In this document: positions 9,878 through 17,854 of the stretch, piece by piece
Position numbering within the stretch: the first letter of the stretch is position 1
How the letters are laid out: every line of letters begins with the position of its first letter
Origin: JABAAE01 sp905480545
GTDB lineage: Bacteria; Planctomycetota; Planctomycetia; Pirellulales; Pirellulaceae
Assembly: GCA_943788025.1 (NCBI GenBank)
Contig: CALSOR010000009.1
Span: forward strand, 217,149 to 281,148
Reading direction: 5' to 3'
DNA length: 64,000 nucleotides
The notes under the pieces: generated by a model
The model's database searches: none
The model's input: the letters and a program-made list of their open reading frames with translations, nothing else
What the model was told of the DNA's origin: nothing
Position numbers and translations under genes: made by a program

Positions 9878-10402
9878 ATGAGGGCACATCTTGTCGCTAT
9901 TTTATCGCTCTTCACAGGGTACGCACCAGCACTTGTATCCGGGCAAACTGCGTTAACGCATGATTCGATACCATCGGCGACAAAGCCCATCTACGTAAAA
10001 ATCGTTCTGCCGATGAAAGAGCCCGTCAAAGGGAATCATCCTTTGGTCGAGTCGTGGATTGCCAAGGATCTGCAGAGCCGCGGGAAGACCGAACTGAGGG
10101 CCGTGACTAACTGGGTCCGCCTTGCTGAGAATGGAGAGCAAGTTACTCGAGTTTGGGATGGCAGTGTTGACGGAAAGAACTGGGGATGTCCTGTGGCCGG
10201 ACGGGTTCTTAAACGCGCGCAAGATGGCAAGGTGCGCGTGAGTCTTGTTGGTTGGGCACCCTTTGCGGTTAAAGTTACGGGAACGACCTTGCCGGCTGAA
10301 ACTGGAAGCCGCAACATTGCTGTGGTGGATGACGTCAGCGCGTACGTAGCTATCTTTGTCGGCCCGCCATCATCCGAGGCGAGACCACGTCGTAAACGAT
10401 AA
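9878..10402 (+). CDS. secreted protein of unknown function
   Basis: About 174 residues. The ATG at 9878 gives a good signal peptide (MRAHLVAILSLFTGYAPALV, cleavage near SGQ) and has GAGG just upstream; a GTG at 9842 would add 12 residues. The mature part has two blocks (WIAKDLQSRGKTELRAVTNW and WGCPVAGRVLKRAQDGKVRV) that resemble conserved blocks of planctomycete secreted proteins I cannot name. The tail is basic (ARPRRKR). No catalytic motif is visible. Confidence 0.6.
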   Translation: MRAHLVAILSLFTGYAPALVSGQTALTHDSIPSATKPIYVKIVLPMKEPVKGNHPLVESWIAKDLQSRGKTELRAVTNWVRLAENGEQVTRVWDGSVDGKNWGCPVAGRVLKRAQDGKVRVSLVGWAPFAVKVTGTTLPAETGSRNIAVVDDVSAYVAIFVGPPSSEARPRRKR

Positions 10403-10542
10403 GTCTCTGACTTGGTTTCCTGAATGTGACCGTTACTACCGCCGCCGAAAAAGGGGGTGAGCCTAAACCGTTGATCAGGTGCGGCCTTGAAACCATTTGG
10501 CATGGCCGCTGCCAAGTTTCCTTCGTCTTTCCTTTTCTAAAT

Positions 10543-11052
10543 ATGTCAACTTGTCCACATTGCTTTGAATCGTTGCCATTTGTGCGGGACGCATATTGCC
10601 CGTCCTGCCGAGAGCCTTTGAGAGAGCCGGGTGAACAGAACGCGGCAAAACAAGACTCAGCAACCAACCCCAACGTCAAGCAAAAATTTTATCCCAATCC
10701 CTACTTATCGCCTGTCACTATTTCGCGACGATCAGACGTGATTCTTTACACAGAATTGCCCTCACGATGCCCATCCTGCGACAAGAAATTTAGTGAAGTA
10801 AACTTTCGCCGTAGATTTAAACGCAAAATACTCTGGTCGACTTTTTCCTACATGCTCCTCGTTTCCATCGCAGGCTACGTCCTGGTTGCGCTGCTTCTAC
10901 CCACAATCCTTTTTTGGCCTACTTATCTGTGCATCGTTATTCCTGTTTTGGGAAACGCAATGACGTGGCCCAAAATGGTGAAAATGTCGTGTCTTGGTTG
11001 CAACTGGAAAAAGAGTTATATAGTGGCTGGAACAGGCACAAAACGGAAATGA
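10543..11052 (+). CDS. zinc-ribbon membrane protein of unknown function
   Basis: 169 residues. A Cys-x2-Cys / Cys-x2-Cys zinc ribbon lies at the N-terminus (MSTCPHC and AYCPSC). A second CPSCDKKF motif follows near residue 85, then two adjacent hydrophobic segments (YMLLVSIAGYVLVALLL and LFWPTYLCIVIPVLG) and a final CLGCNWKK. It is likely an inner-membrane protein with cytosolic zinc ribbons. The start at 10543 places the ribbon at residue 4; upstream codons in the same frame look non-coding. Confidence 0.65.
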   Translation: MSTCPHCFESLPFVRDAYCPSCREPLREPGEQNAAKQDSATNPNVKQKFYPNPYLSPVTISRRSDVILYTELPSRCPSCDKKFSEVNFRRRFKRKILWSTFSYMLLVSIAGYVLVALLLPTILFWPTYLCIVIPVLGNAMTWPKMVKMSCLGCNWKKSYIVAGTGTKRK

Positions 11053-11866
11053 CAATTCGATGCACGCCAAGCCGCCGACGACGCGTGTTTTGACGTTTGG
11101 TGTCGCGGTCAACGCGTTGATGTTTGGTCCGTTTGGCAGCAAGAAGCCTTATAGCAATGGCACTGAATATAGAACGGTCGTTATGGTCGGGCATCATAAC
11201 TGGATGCACCGAATTCAGCTTGTGTCTTTTTCCAAGCTTGTTTTCTTCAGTTACAAACGGATTTTCTCCCTGCTTCTTCGTATTGCTCCGTCTGGGTGAT
11301 CCGCACGATTTGCGGCGTAACTTCCGCGCCTGAAATCGAATGAACTTAAGGTCGGAAGCGACACAAACCAAGAAGAGCCGCAAAACGATAAACATAAGAA
11401 ATTCAAACTACCATTGGCTTTACAAAAACGCCGGCAATGTGATTGCATCGATCGATGGCAAACACGAGAAATTCGTTCAGCGGATCGGTTGACTTGTTTG
11501 GTTGTGCAAAGCTCGACCGGTTTGGGCCAAATTTCTTTGTTGACTGCATAGGGCAACGCGTCGGCGAACTCAAGTCGAGCACACGTCGAGCACACGTCGA
11601 GCACACGTCGAGCACACGTCGAGCACACGTCGATTCGCCTCGCACAAGTAGGAAGTTTTCGACTTTTCGACTTGGACACCGGATGGGACTCAATTCGACC
11701 TGCACGTCACTGCGAGATTTCTTGACAACCTTGAAGTGAATATTCAAATCGCTGAACAGGGCAAATGCATGCTTCCCATTGCCGGGTAAAAAAATATGGG
11801 AGCGTAGTCAATTAGCTGTTACAATATGCGTCTCATAGATTGCGCTCCGCACCATTTTATTCCCAC
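11053..11866. other. gene-poor stretch
   Basis: No intact gene is recognised. Short coding-like pieces appear in different + frames around 11400-11570, for example NAGNVIASIDGKHEKF and DRFGPNFFVDCIGQRVG. They suggest one more decayed gene, but I cannot name a family. The 11-bp array lies at the end of this piece. Confidence 0.4.
11574..11633. repeat. 11-bp tandem array, five copies plus a partial
   Basis: The unit gtcgagcacac is repeated five times without change (11574-11628), followed by a partial gtcga. The period is not a multiple of three, so the array cannot encode a simple peptide repeat in one frame. It equals about one helical turn. The perfect identity of the copies implies recent expansion. 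Confidence 0.95.
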
Positions 11867-11900
11867 TCGACCAGATTCAACCGGGTCTGGCGGTTCGGCC
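11867..11900 (+). repeat. dispersed hairpin element, copy 2
   Basis: Second copy of the element at positions 1-34, with the same CCAGA / TCTGG inverted repeat and the flanking word cgtagaggt about 60 bases later. It lies about 80 bases upstream of the gene starting at 11983, so a leader or promoter role is possible. Confidence 0.45.
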
Positions 11901-11982
11901 AAAATTTGGCGAATGCACGAATGCGTTTATGGAGAATGCGGTGCGTAGAGGTCGCGTCTCAAGCCAAAATGAGATGCTGTGA

Positions 11983-12522
11983 ATGAAGCCCCGTCATTTC
12001 CTGTCCAAAGGTCTTACGAACTCAATGGTCCATAAAGATTTGCATCCGGCTCTGCCCGAGGCACCGAACCGTGGCCGCGTTCTCAAGGTGTTTGGCGTTA
12101 TTGTTGCGATGCTGATGGTGATCGTCCTAGTTCTGTTCTGGGTCTTCGGAACCGACACGCAACATGCAAATCGGAATAGCATCTGGTGGACGGAGAGGGG
12201 GCGAAACCTGATCCCGCCTGCGGCGACCGGCATTACATTGCGCCAGAGCATTCTTGATCATTACGCTACGTACAAGATCTCGGAGGCAGATCTTCACGAT
12301 TTTCTTAACCAACGCTTCGCCGATGGTGGAGCGACGCTAGCCTCTTTACGTGACAGCACGCCTGTGAACCCCAAAAAGATTGGAAGCAAAGTCGGACCGT
12401 TTGGATGGGTAGTAACAATTAATACCGTTGTGTATTCCTATCCTGCGAGTAATGGTGGACTGCACCAATACTATCACGATTCAAATACCGGATTGACTTA
12501 TCAGGACTCTGCATACTGGTAG
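11983..12522 (+). CDS. single-pass membrane protein of unknown function
   Basis: 179 residues (165 if the ATG at 12025 is used). A cytosolic N-terminus is followed by one strong transmembrane helix (FGVIVAMLMVIVLVLFWVF). The extracytoplasmic domain contains GITLRQSILDHYATYKISEADLHDF and ends in a Gly/Tyr/Ser-rich segment (YSYPASNGGLHQYYHDSNTG). No known domain is recognised. The hairpin element lies immediately upstream. Confidence 0.55.
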   Translation: MKPRHFLSKGLTNSMVHKDLHPALPEAPNRGRVLKVFGVIVAMLMVIVLVLFWVFGTDTQHANRNSIWWTERGRNLIPPAATGITLRQSILDHYATYKISEADLHDFLNQRFADGGATLASLRDSTPVNPKKIGSKVGPFGWVVTINTVVYSYPASNGGLHQYYHDSNTGLTYQDSAYW

Positions 12523-12677
12523 CAAAACGAGTGACGGTGCTATGTGTGCGAAGCCAGCTTTGCTGCTTTGGTTGGGAATGGACTCTCAAATATTCCGGTC
12601 CGGCCACAGGTGTCGTTAGTCGTCAATTCTTCTTGCGAACTTGTAAGCACATTAATGCCAGATAAGCATGACTGGCC

Positions 12678-13186
12678 GTGAAGACTCGTGCGCTTCACAG
12701 TCACCATTTCGATACAACTATCTGGAACGATTTTGAATTCCGAGACGACGACATTGTGATTAGAACTTACGCGAAGGCTGATGCTGCGCGGATGCAACGG
12801 ATCATCGCTCAATTGTTATTCAATGGTGATGCTAACCTTGAAGTTTCCTAGATGTTTCCTTGGTTGGACCCTCGAGTACCGTCAAAGGAAGTCAAACTTT
12901 CCATGGTCGAAGTTCAGGTCCACCGACGCTTTTTGAAGACCCATCTGCCGGTCGACGCTTTGAAGTTTTCACCCAAGGCTAAATACATCTACATAGGCCG
13001 CAATGGGCGTGTGAGGGTCTGCGCAATCACCACCAGAACGTGAATCAGGCTTGGTGCAATGCGTTGAACGAAACACTGACCGTAGATGAATCAGAGAGGT
13101 ATGGGAATTTAGCTGAGACGGAATTAAGTTCGGAATGCGCACGATGGCTTGCGGCAGGTGACTTCGACGACTTACAAAATCGGTGA
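12678..13186 (+). pseudogene. sulfotransferase, truncated and internally deleted
   Basis: The N-terminal third of an aryl-sulfotransferase-like protein is readable: TIWNDFEFRDDDIVIRTYAK, then RMQRIIAQLLFNGD, where a TAG at 12849-12851 replaces a Glu position. The frame then continues as MFPWLDPRVPSKEVKL and RRFLKTHLPVDALKFSPKAK with IYIGRNGR. After a frameshift, NHHQNVNQAWCNALNETL jumps directly to the C-terminal block ERYGNLAETELSSECARWLA, stop at 13184-13186. The PAPS-binding middle, about half of a normal protein, is missing. It is clearly dead. The start near the GTG at 12678 is approximate. Confidence 0.85.
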
Positions 13187-13649
13187 ATTGGAATTGGCTC
13201 GCCGTTGGGTCATTTGACATCGATCCTAACGTTTGTTGATCACTTGTTGTTAGGGTTGTTCTTTTGCTTTTGGGTATTGCGTGGCTGTGGGATCGGATCT
13301 CGTTCCGACAATCCTGATATTGGGTGTAAGTCATGCTCTGGAAGTTGGCACGCATGGCGTTATGCCGCATTTCATTCCGATGAATTCTGGAAACGCAAAA
13401 TTGTTACCCGGTTTGACTGCTTCCAGCGATAGTTTCAAGTTCAACGCGATTCCAATGCGGGTCGCTTTGGGAATGATATTTGGTTTGGTGTGTTGGCGAT
13501 GCTTCTAATGCGGGATATCAAAACGTTGAACCGAAGGCGGTAACTGGTTATGATCTTTACCGCGGGGGAAGGTGCAAAGCACTTCCTGATCCCGGCTTGA
13601 TCAAATTCAAACCGCTTTGGCTACTCCGATAACTTAAATTTATGCGTCC
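13187..13649. other. gap without recognised gene
   Basis: Short open frames in all + frames, for example THGVMPHFIPMNSGNAKLLP near 13360, look weakly coding. They cannot be joined into a family I know; probably decayed sequence. Confidence 0.4.
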
Positions 13650-14219
13650 ATGAAACCGCCGTTGATCATCGCAATCATCTGGTTTGCCGTGTTGTGTGTG
13701 CTGTTCGTTTTTACTGCTCCTCTAGCGCAAGCACTTTTCATTCTTTTACTGCCGATTTTCATTGCCACATTGTTGGCAGGTGGCTTGTTGTCAATTATTT
13801 CTCTGGTAACCCTGAGGCGAGATTATCGTCGAGGCGGGGCCGTTTTGGTGATTTGCCTGATTGGTTTCTTGCTTTACTATTCCAATGCAGGGTTTGCATG
13901 GGGCCGCTTTGTTCTTTTTCAAATTCGCAAACCCACGTACGTTCAGCAGTTGGCGAAGGCAGAGGAAATTGGTCGTGTTCCAGAGGAGCTTGGTCTTACG
14001 CACGACGGTCCCCCAAAGATACATGGCTTTTATTGGCAACGTGGTTTCCTCGACAATTGGTCAGCTGTAGTGTTCGACCGAGCTGGTCGAATCGCGGAAA
14101 TTAATGATGCCGATGGGTGGGATGAAATTCACGATCATAGTTTATCAAACCTATTTGGCGGAACGTTTTACCGTTGCCAAGATGTTGGCGGCGGTTGGTA
14201 TATTTGCTGGTTTACCTGA
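13650..14219 (+). CDS. membrane protein of unknown function
   Basis: 189 residues. Three hydrophobic segments occupy the first 90 residues (IIAIIWFAVLCVLFVF, ALFILLLPIFIATLLAGGLL, AVLVICLIGFLLYYS). A soluble C-terminal domain of about 95 residues follows (PPKIHGFYWQRGFLDNWSAV, later FGGTFYRCQDVGGGWYICWF). No family is recognised. The start has no clear Shine-Dalgarno sequence. Intact length and good hydrophobic pattern argue that it is real. Confidence 0.6.
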   Translation: MKPPLIIAIIWFAVLCVLFVFTAPLAQALFILLLPIFIATLLAGGLLSIISLVTLRRDYRRGGAVLVICLIGFLLYYSNAGFAWGRFVLFQIRKPTYVQQLAKAEEIGRVPEELGLTHDGPPKIHGFYWQRGFLDNWSAVVFDRAGRIAEINDADGWDEIHDHSLSNLFGGTFYRCQDVGGGWYICWFT

Positions 14220-14279
14220 TCCTAAAATTCAATTATGTGACGCTTGGCATCTCCATGGCCTTAGTCGGCGGTGTTTGGT

Positions 14280-14605
14280 TTAGGTGTAGCGGTAACTGGC
14301 GTTCGCAAAATAGTTCCGAAATTCTGATTTGCTGAAACGATGGAGGATTTTGCCACACGGGTCCCACGGCTTGTTTAAGATCGTATTCTTAGCAGATCGG
14401 AACGGTCATTTAAGTTTCGAAAAAGCCAGCTCGATTAGGTTGAAGTCATTGAGCTTTAGGTTGGCAAATAAAGAAATTGAGCTTTGGCCGATTTGTTTTC
14501 CTCAGTGACGCTTTTGACTTTGTGACGCTTTTGACTGTCCATGGTGGCCACTTTGTCAGGTTGAAGCGACTTGAGTAAATGCTGTTGGACCCAAGCCAGA
14601 ACTCG
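14280..14605 (-). mobile_element. IS630-family transposase remnant (C-terminal part)
   Basis: Read on the - strand: LAWVQQHLLKSLQPDKVATM, then the conserved C-terminal catalytic block split over two frames (AKAQFLYLPT, then DFNLIELAFSKLK), then GKILHRFSKSEFRNYFANAS with stop at 14280-14282. These correspond to the DDE end and the helical tail of IS630 transposases. The N-terminal half is absent, and the right boundary abuts an IS3 remnant near 14605. It contains a 17-bp tandem duplication. Confidence 0.75.
14505..14538. repeat. 17-bp tandem duplication
   Basis: gtgacgcttttgact occurs at 14505 and again at 14522, inside the IS630 remnant. It duplicates the codons for a Lys-Ser-Val segment and shifts the frame, so it arose after or with loss of function. 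Confidence 0.85.
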
Positions 14606-15030
14606 CTTGCCATTGATCGCACTGGCATGCTCGTCCTTGGTTGATTCATTGCGGTGAGACGAGCGAGCGAGTTTCAGTGCCTTGCAGACGAGACGCTCAC
14701 AAACTGGGCAACACTGCAATACTCCTGCTGCCGCTTTTCGATGGCGAGCAGACGTAGGGGCTTTTTTGACAAGACATCCTGACGGATCTGTTTGTCCAGA
14801 CTCAAATCAGCAACGAGCAACTTCAGTCGCTTGTTCTTGTCTTCCAAAAGCTTCAACTTGCGGAGCTGGATTGCAGTAAGATCGATCAACTCCTTCATTC
14901 AGCGGTAAAATGTCGTTTGGCTCTCACCCACCTTGCGGCAAACCTCTTGGCCCGGAATGCCGGACTCCGCCTGCTTCAGAGCAAACAGAAATTTCACAGT
15001 AGTAAATCTTGATTTCTGGATCGTCTTTTT
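14606..15030 (-). mobile_element. IS3-family remnant (orfA and start of orfB)
   Basis: On the - strand the orfA helix-turn-helix reads KFLFALKQAESGIPGQEVCR then VGESQTTFYR, where a TGA (14899-14901) stands at the usual Trp position. It continues as the leucine-zipper region LRKLKLLEDKNKRLKLLVAD with SLDKQIRQDVL. The start of orfB follows in another frame (VCERLVCKALKLARSSHR) and is cut off by the IS630 piece. Terminal repeats are not visible. It is a dead element. Confidence 0.85.
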
Positions 15031-15506
15031 TTAGATCGTAAGACCAGAATTTAACCGATGTTTCTCGTTTCGGCCCTTACAGCTTTTCGATTGCGGATCA
15101 GGTGTACCATATTGCAGGTTGCAGCATGGCAAAATGTGTTTTATTCGTTTGGAGGCTAACTTGCCTGTAGGGTATGGCATTACAGTTTGAATCAGAGGGG
15201 TTCACGGTTAATTGTTTTGCGAGCTGGTCCATTGCGAGGTAAAAAAATATCTGTCTGTTTAGAACTGTTCCTTCAATTGTCACGTCGTATTATAAGGCTG
15301 GCAATTCGTACCGGTGAAGTTCGGTGTTGTCACAATTGGAAAACCGCTTTAAGAGTCCTCAAGCATTTTGTTTCAACTCCATTATTGCACCAATGATTCA
15401 GACTAACGTTTGCTCTTGAATTGGATGAGCTATCATTACGACTGGGGAAGATTGCGGTTAACTTTACGGAATTTAAGCAAACCATACTCGAAAAAGAAAA
15501 TGTGAT
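15031..15506. other. gap without recognised gene
   Basis: Nothing firm. A + frame just before 15507 (LGKIAVNFTEFKQTILEKEN) looks weakly coding but has no start and no recognised family. Confidence 0.4.
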
Positions 15507-16673
15507 ATGAACGTTTTGCATCAGCTCGGAATGATCTTTTTGACTGTGCTTGCCGCCAGTTGTTCCATGGGACAGGAGCCCGCACGCAACGGGTTTCCCG
15601 AGTTTAGTTGGGACCGAGTGCCAGTGTCTGCACACTTCGGTATCGGCGAAGGACTTACGCCCGAGCAGTATGACTTTATCGCAGATCGCTTCAATTTTAT
15701 TACGCTCACGGCAGGTCCTCTTCCCAGAAGCAGCAAGGGTAGCGCGGAATTGTTTACGGCCGAAGCCGCGCGTGCCATCAAGAAACGCAATCCAAAAGCG
15801 AAGGTATTGTTCTACTGGGCAAGCGATAAGCCGAAGCATCAATCGAAAATTGCGAATGAAGCCTATCCGGGCGAATACATCCTTCAGACGCAAAAAAGAA
15901 ATGGGCAAAAGGACCGAACGATTAAGTGGTTCGATTTGACCCGCAACGACGTGCAGAGCTGGTGGTCTGATGCAGCCGCAGATGCTGTCCATAAGTACGG
16001 TTGCGACGGAATCTTTGTAGACGGGGCGACTGCTGGGGCTCCTGAAGCATCCTTGAGCCGCGTGGTTGGCAAAAAGAAGGCTGCGAACATGGACAAGGCT
16101 GTGTTTGCAATGCTGAAGGAGGCAAAAAGGAAGATGGGGGCGGGAAAGCTCATCATCTTTAATCCGCTCCATGGTTTTGACGGAAAACGCGGGCAGCTGG
16201 GTCAGGAGTATTTGCCCGTGACCGACGGAGCCATGGTGGACGACTTTGACCGGGCCCGCGCGCAGAGCAAGGAATACATGGCCAACACGATCAAGACGAT
16301 GCGGTCCGCCGCGAAAGGCGGAAAGGTCATTATTTTTAAGGGTTGGCCGCGTTTTCTGGCGGACTGGAGGGCCGGGAAAATGAAAAACAAAACGCATGAT
16401 GAAGTGTTGCGTGCCGCTCAAAAAGAGATCACGTTCCCGTTGGCTTGTTTCCTCGTGGGGGCAGAGCCAAACTGTTTTTTCTGTTATAGCTGGGGATGGA
16501 CCGCTAAAGACGGAGCACTGGACTGGCATGAGCAGTTCGACATGCCGTTAGGACCGCCGAAGGGCGATGCCGTGCAGAAAGGTTGGACGTTCCAACGAGA
16601 ATTTAAGCACGCTTCGGTGCATGTGGACTTGGAGAGCAAGGTGGCCAAGATTGCTTGGAAAAACACACCTTAA
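15507..16673 (+). CDS. putative secreted glycoside hydrolase (GHL15-like TIM barrel)
   Basis: 388 residues with a signal peptide (MNVLHQLGMIFLTVLAASCS, then MGQ). The pattern resembles the hypothetical glycosyl hydrolase 15 group: VPVSAHFGI near the start, KAKVLFYWASDKP, WFDLTRNDVQSWWSDAAADA, YGCDGIFVDG (a strand ending in an acidic residue), GKLIIFNPLHGF, DGAMVDDFD and a late FFCYSWGWT. Acidic residues at strand ends fit a retaining or inverting hydrolase on a beta/alpha barrel, but the substrate is unknown. A 399-residue open frame on the opposite strand is a shadow of this gene. It would act in the periplasm or outside. Confidence 0.7.
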   Translation: MNVLHQLGMIFLTVLAASCSMGQEPARNGFPEFSWDRVPVSAHFGIGEGLTPEQYDFIADRFNFITLTAGPLPRSSKGSAELFTAEAARAIKKRNPKAKVLFYWASDKPKHQSKIANEAYPGEYILQTQKRNGQKDRTIKWFDLTRNDVQSWWSDAAADAVHKYGCDGIFVDGATAGAPEASLSRVVGKKKAANMDKAVFAMLKEAKRKMGAGKLIIFNPLHGFDGKRGQLGQEYLPVTDGAMVDDFDRARAQSKEYMANTIKTMRSAAKGGKVIIFKGWPRFLADWRAGKMKNKTHDEVLRAAQKEITFPLACFLVGAEPNCFFCYSWGWTAKDGALDWHEQFDMPLGPPKGDAVQKGWTFQREFKHASVHVDLESKVAKIAWKNTP

Positions 16674-17323
16674 TTGAGAGGGGGATTAGGAAGACAGACC
16701 CGGCTGCCGGGTAATGATTTGTTGTAAATGGGGTAGCGGGTAGTGTCGCTTTTGAAATCAATGCTGGTTACCACATCCACAAAAAGCTTTTATTGAAAAC
16801 ACGAATTCTTGGTGCTCTTGGCCTGTTCTTTAGGCGTATTCTTCAGGTGTTGAAACGGGTGTTGAAACGGGTGTTGAAACGGGTGTGTGCTGACCGAAAA
16901 TAGCGAACGAAATTATTGGACCACCACGATGTCACGTAATGTTTGAATAACCACTAACGGGTCATCAAAATCATGATTTGTTTCAAATTTGAAGAGGTGC
17001 ACTATATCGGTCATCATTTGGGGGTAACTGGTTTGGCACGGGAATTCGGCACTGAATTCACCAGTAAGAACAACCATCTACTCACCGTTCTTACGAAAAA
17101 TAATTTAAGAATATGATGCAAAAACAAACGATCACTAATGTTTCCATTGTGTTAGCCCAGTACTGTTCCCAGTGCTAAACTTAGATCGGAGTCTAGCCGT
17201 TATGTCGAAGGACCGATCGGTATTGGATTTGAATCGAGAATCTGCACGCTGTTATTTTGGACTTAATGCAACTCAAATTCTCGACTGTCGTTGCTGACCC
17301 CATCGCACGAAAAGGAAATCTAA
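16674..17323. other. 650-base gap with repeat and hairpin
   Basis: No gene is recognised. It holds the 12-bp array at 16847-16882 and an 8-base inverted repeat (GTAAGAAC at 17064-17071, GTTCTTAC at 17087-17094). A short frame starting near 16972 (MICFKFEEVHYIGHHLGV) is too short to support. Confidence 0.5.
16847..16882. repeat. 12-bp tandem array, three copies
   Basis: gtgttgaaacgg is repeated three times exactly, followed by a partial gtgt. Non-coding context. Confidence 0.95.
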
Positions 17324-17689
17324 ATGAATACGACGAAAAAACATGACGACAGAATCGCTAATATCACATTTGCGTCGGTTTATCCGCACTACGCTGCGAA
17401 AGTTGAAAAGAAGGGGCGTACTATCGAAGAACTTCACCAAGTCATTACATGGCTAACGGGATTTTGCCCAAAGAAGCTTCAGGAATTGATTGACAATGGC
17501 GCAACGTTTGAAAGATTCTTTGAAGAGGCGACAATCAATCCAAATGCGAGCCTAATCACTGGAACGATTTGCGGCTACCGAATCGAAGAAATTACAACTC
17601 CTCTGACGCGCGAAGTCAGGTGCTTGGATAAATTGATCGACGAACTTGCCAACGGGCGAAAAATGGAGAAGATTTTGCGATCTTCCTAG
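17324..17689 (+). CDS. DUF2200 family protein
   Basis: 121 residues, which is the normal family length. Family blocks are visible in order: ITFASVYPHYAAKVEKKGR, VITWLTGF, FFEEATINPNASLITGTICG, YRIEEITTPL and the C-terminal DKLIDELANGRKMEKIL. DUF2200 proteins are small, soluble and cytoplasmic with no established activity. The start follows AAGGAAA at a good distance. It converges with the H-NOX kinase gene, with 165 bases between their stops. Confidence 0.93.
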   Translation: MNTTKKHDDRIANITFASVYPHYAAKVEKKGRTIEELHQVITWLTGFCPKKLQELIDNGATFERFFEEATINPNASLITGTICGYRIEEITTPLTREVRCLDKLIDELANGRKMEKILRSS

Positions 17690-17854
17690 TTTAAAAATCG
17701 ACGGTTAGCATGCCCATCTCATGAACGATGGTTGTCAATTTTTTTATCAGCTCACACGTTTTTTTGGCGGAAATGTGCTGCTAATGGGTGACCGCCGGTA
17801 CTGTCTCGATTGACGGTTGTTCCATAATAATTAGTTCCGTTTTGTGGAAAAACG

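Noticed and set aside
15330..16529. 399-codon open frame on the minus strand
   Set aside because: It is antisense to the GHL15-like gene, which has a signal peptide and family-like blocks; the minus frame has neither and is a codon-usage shadow.
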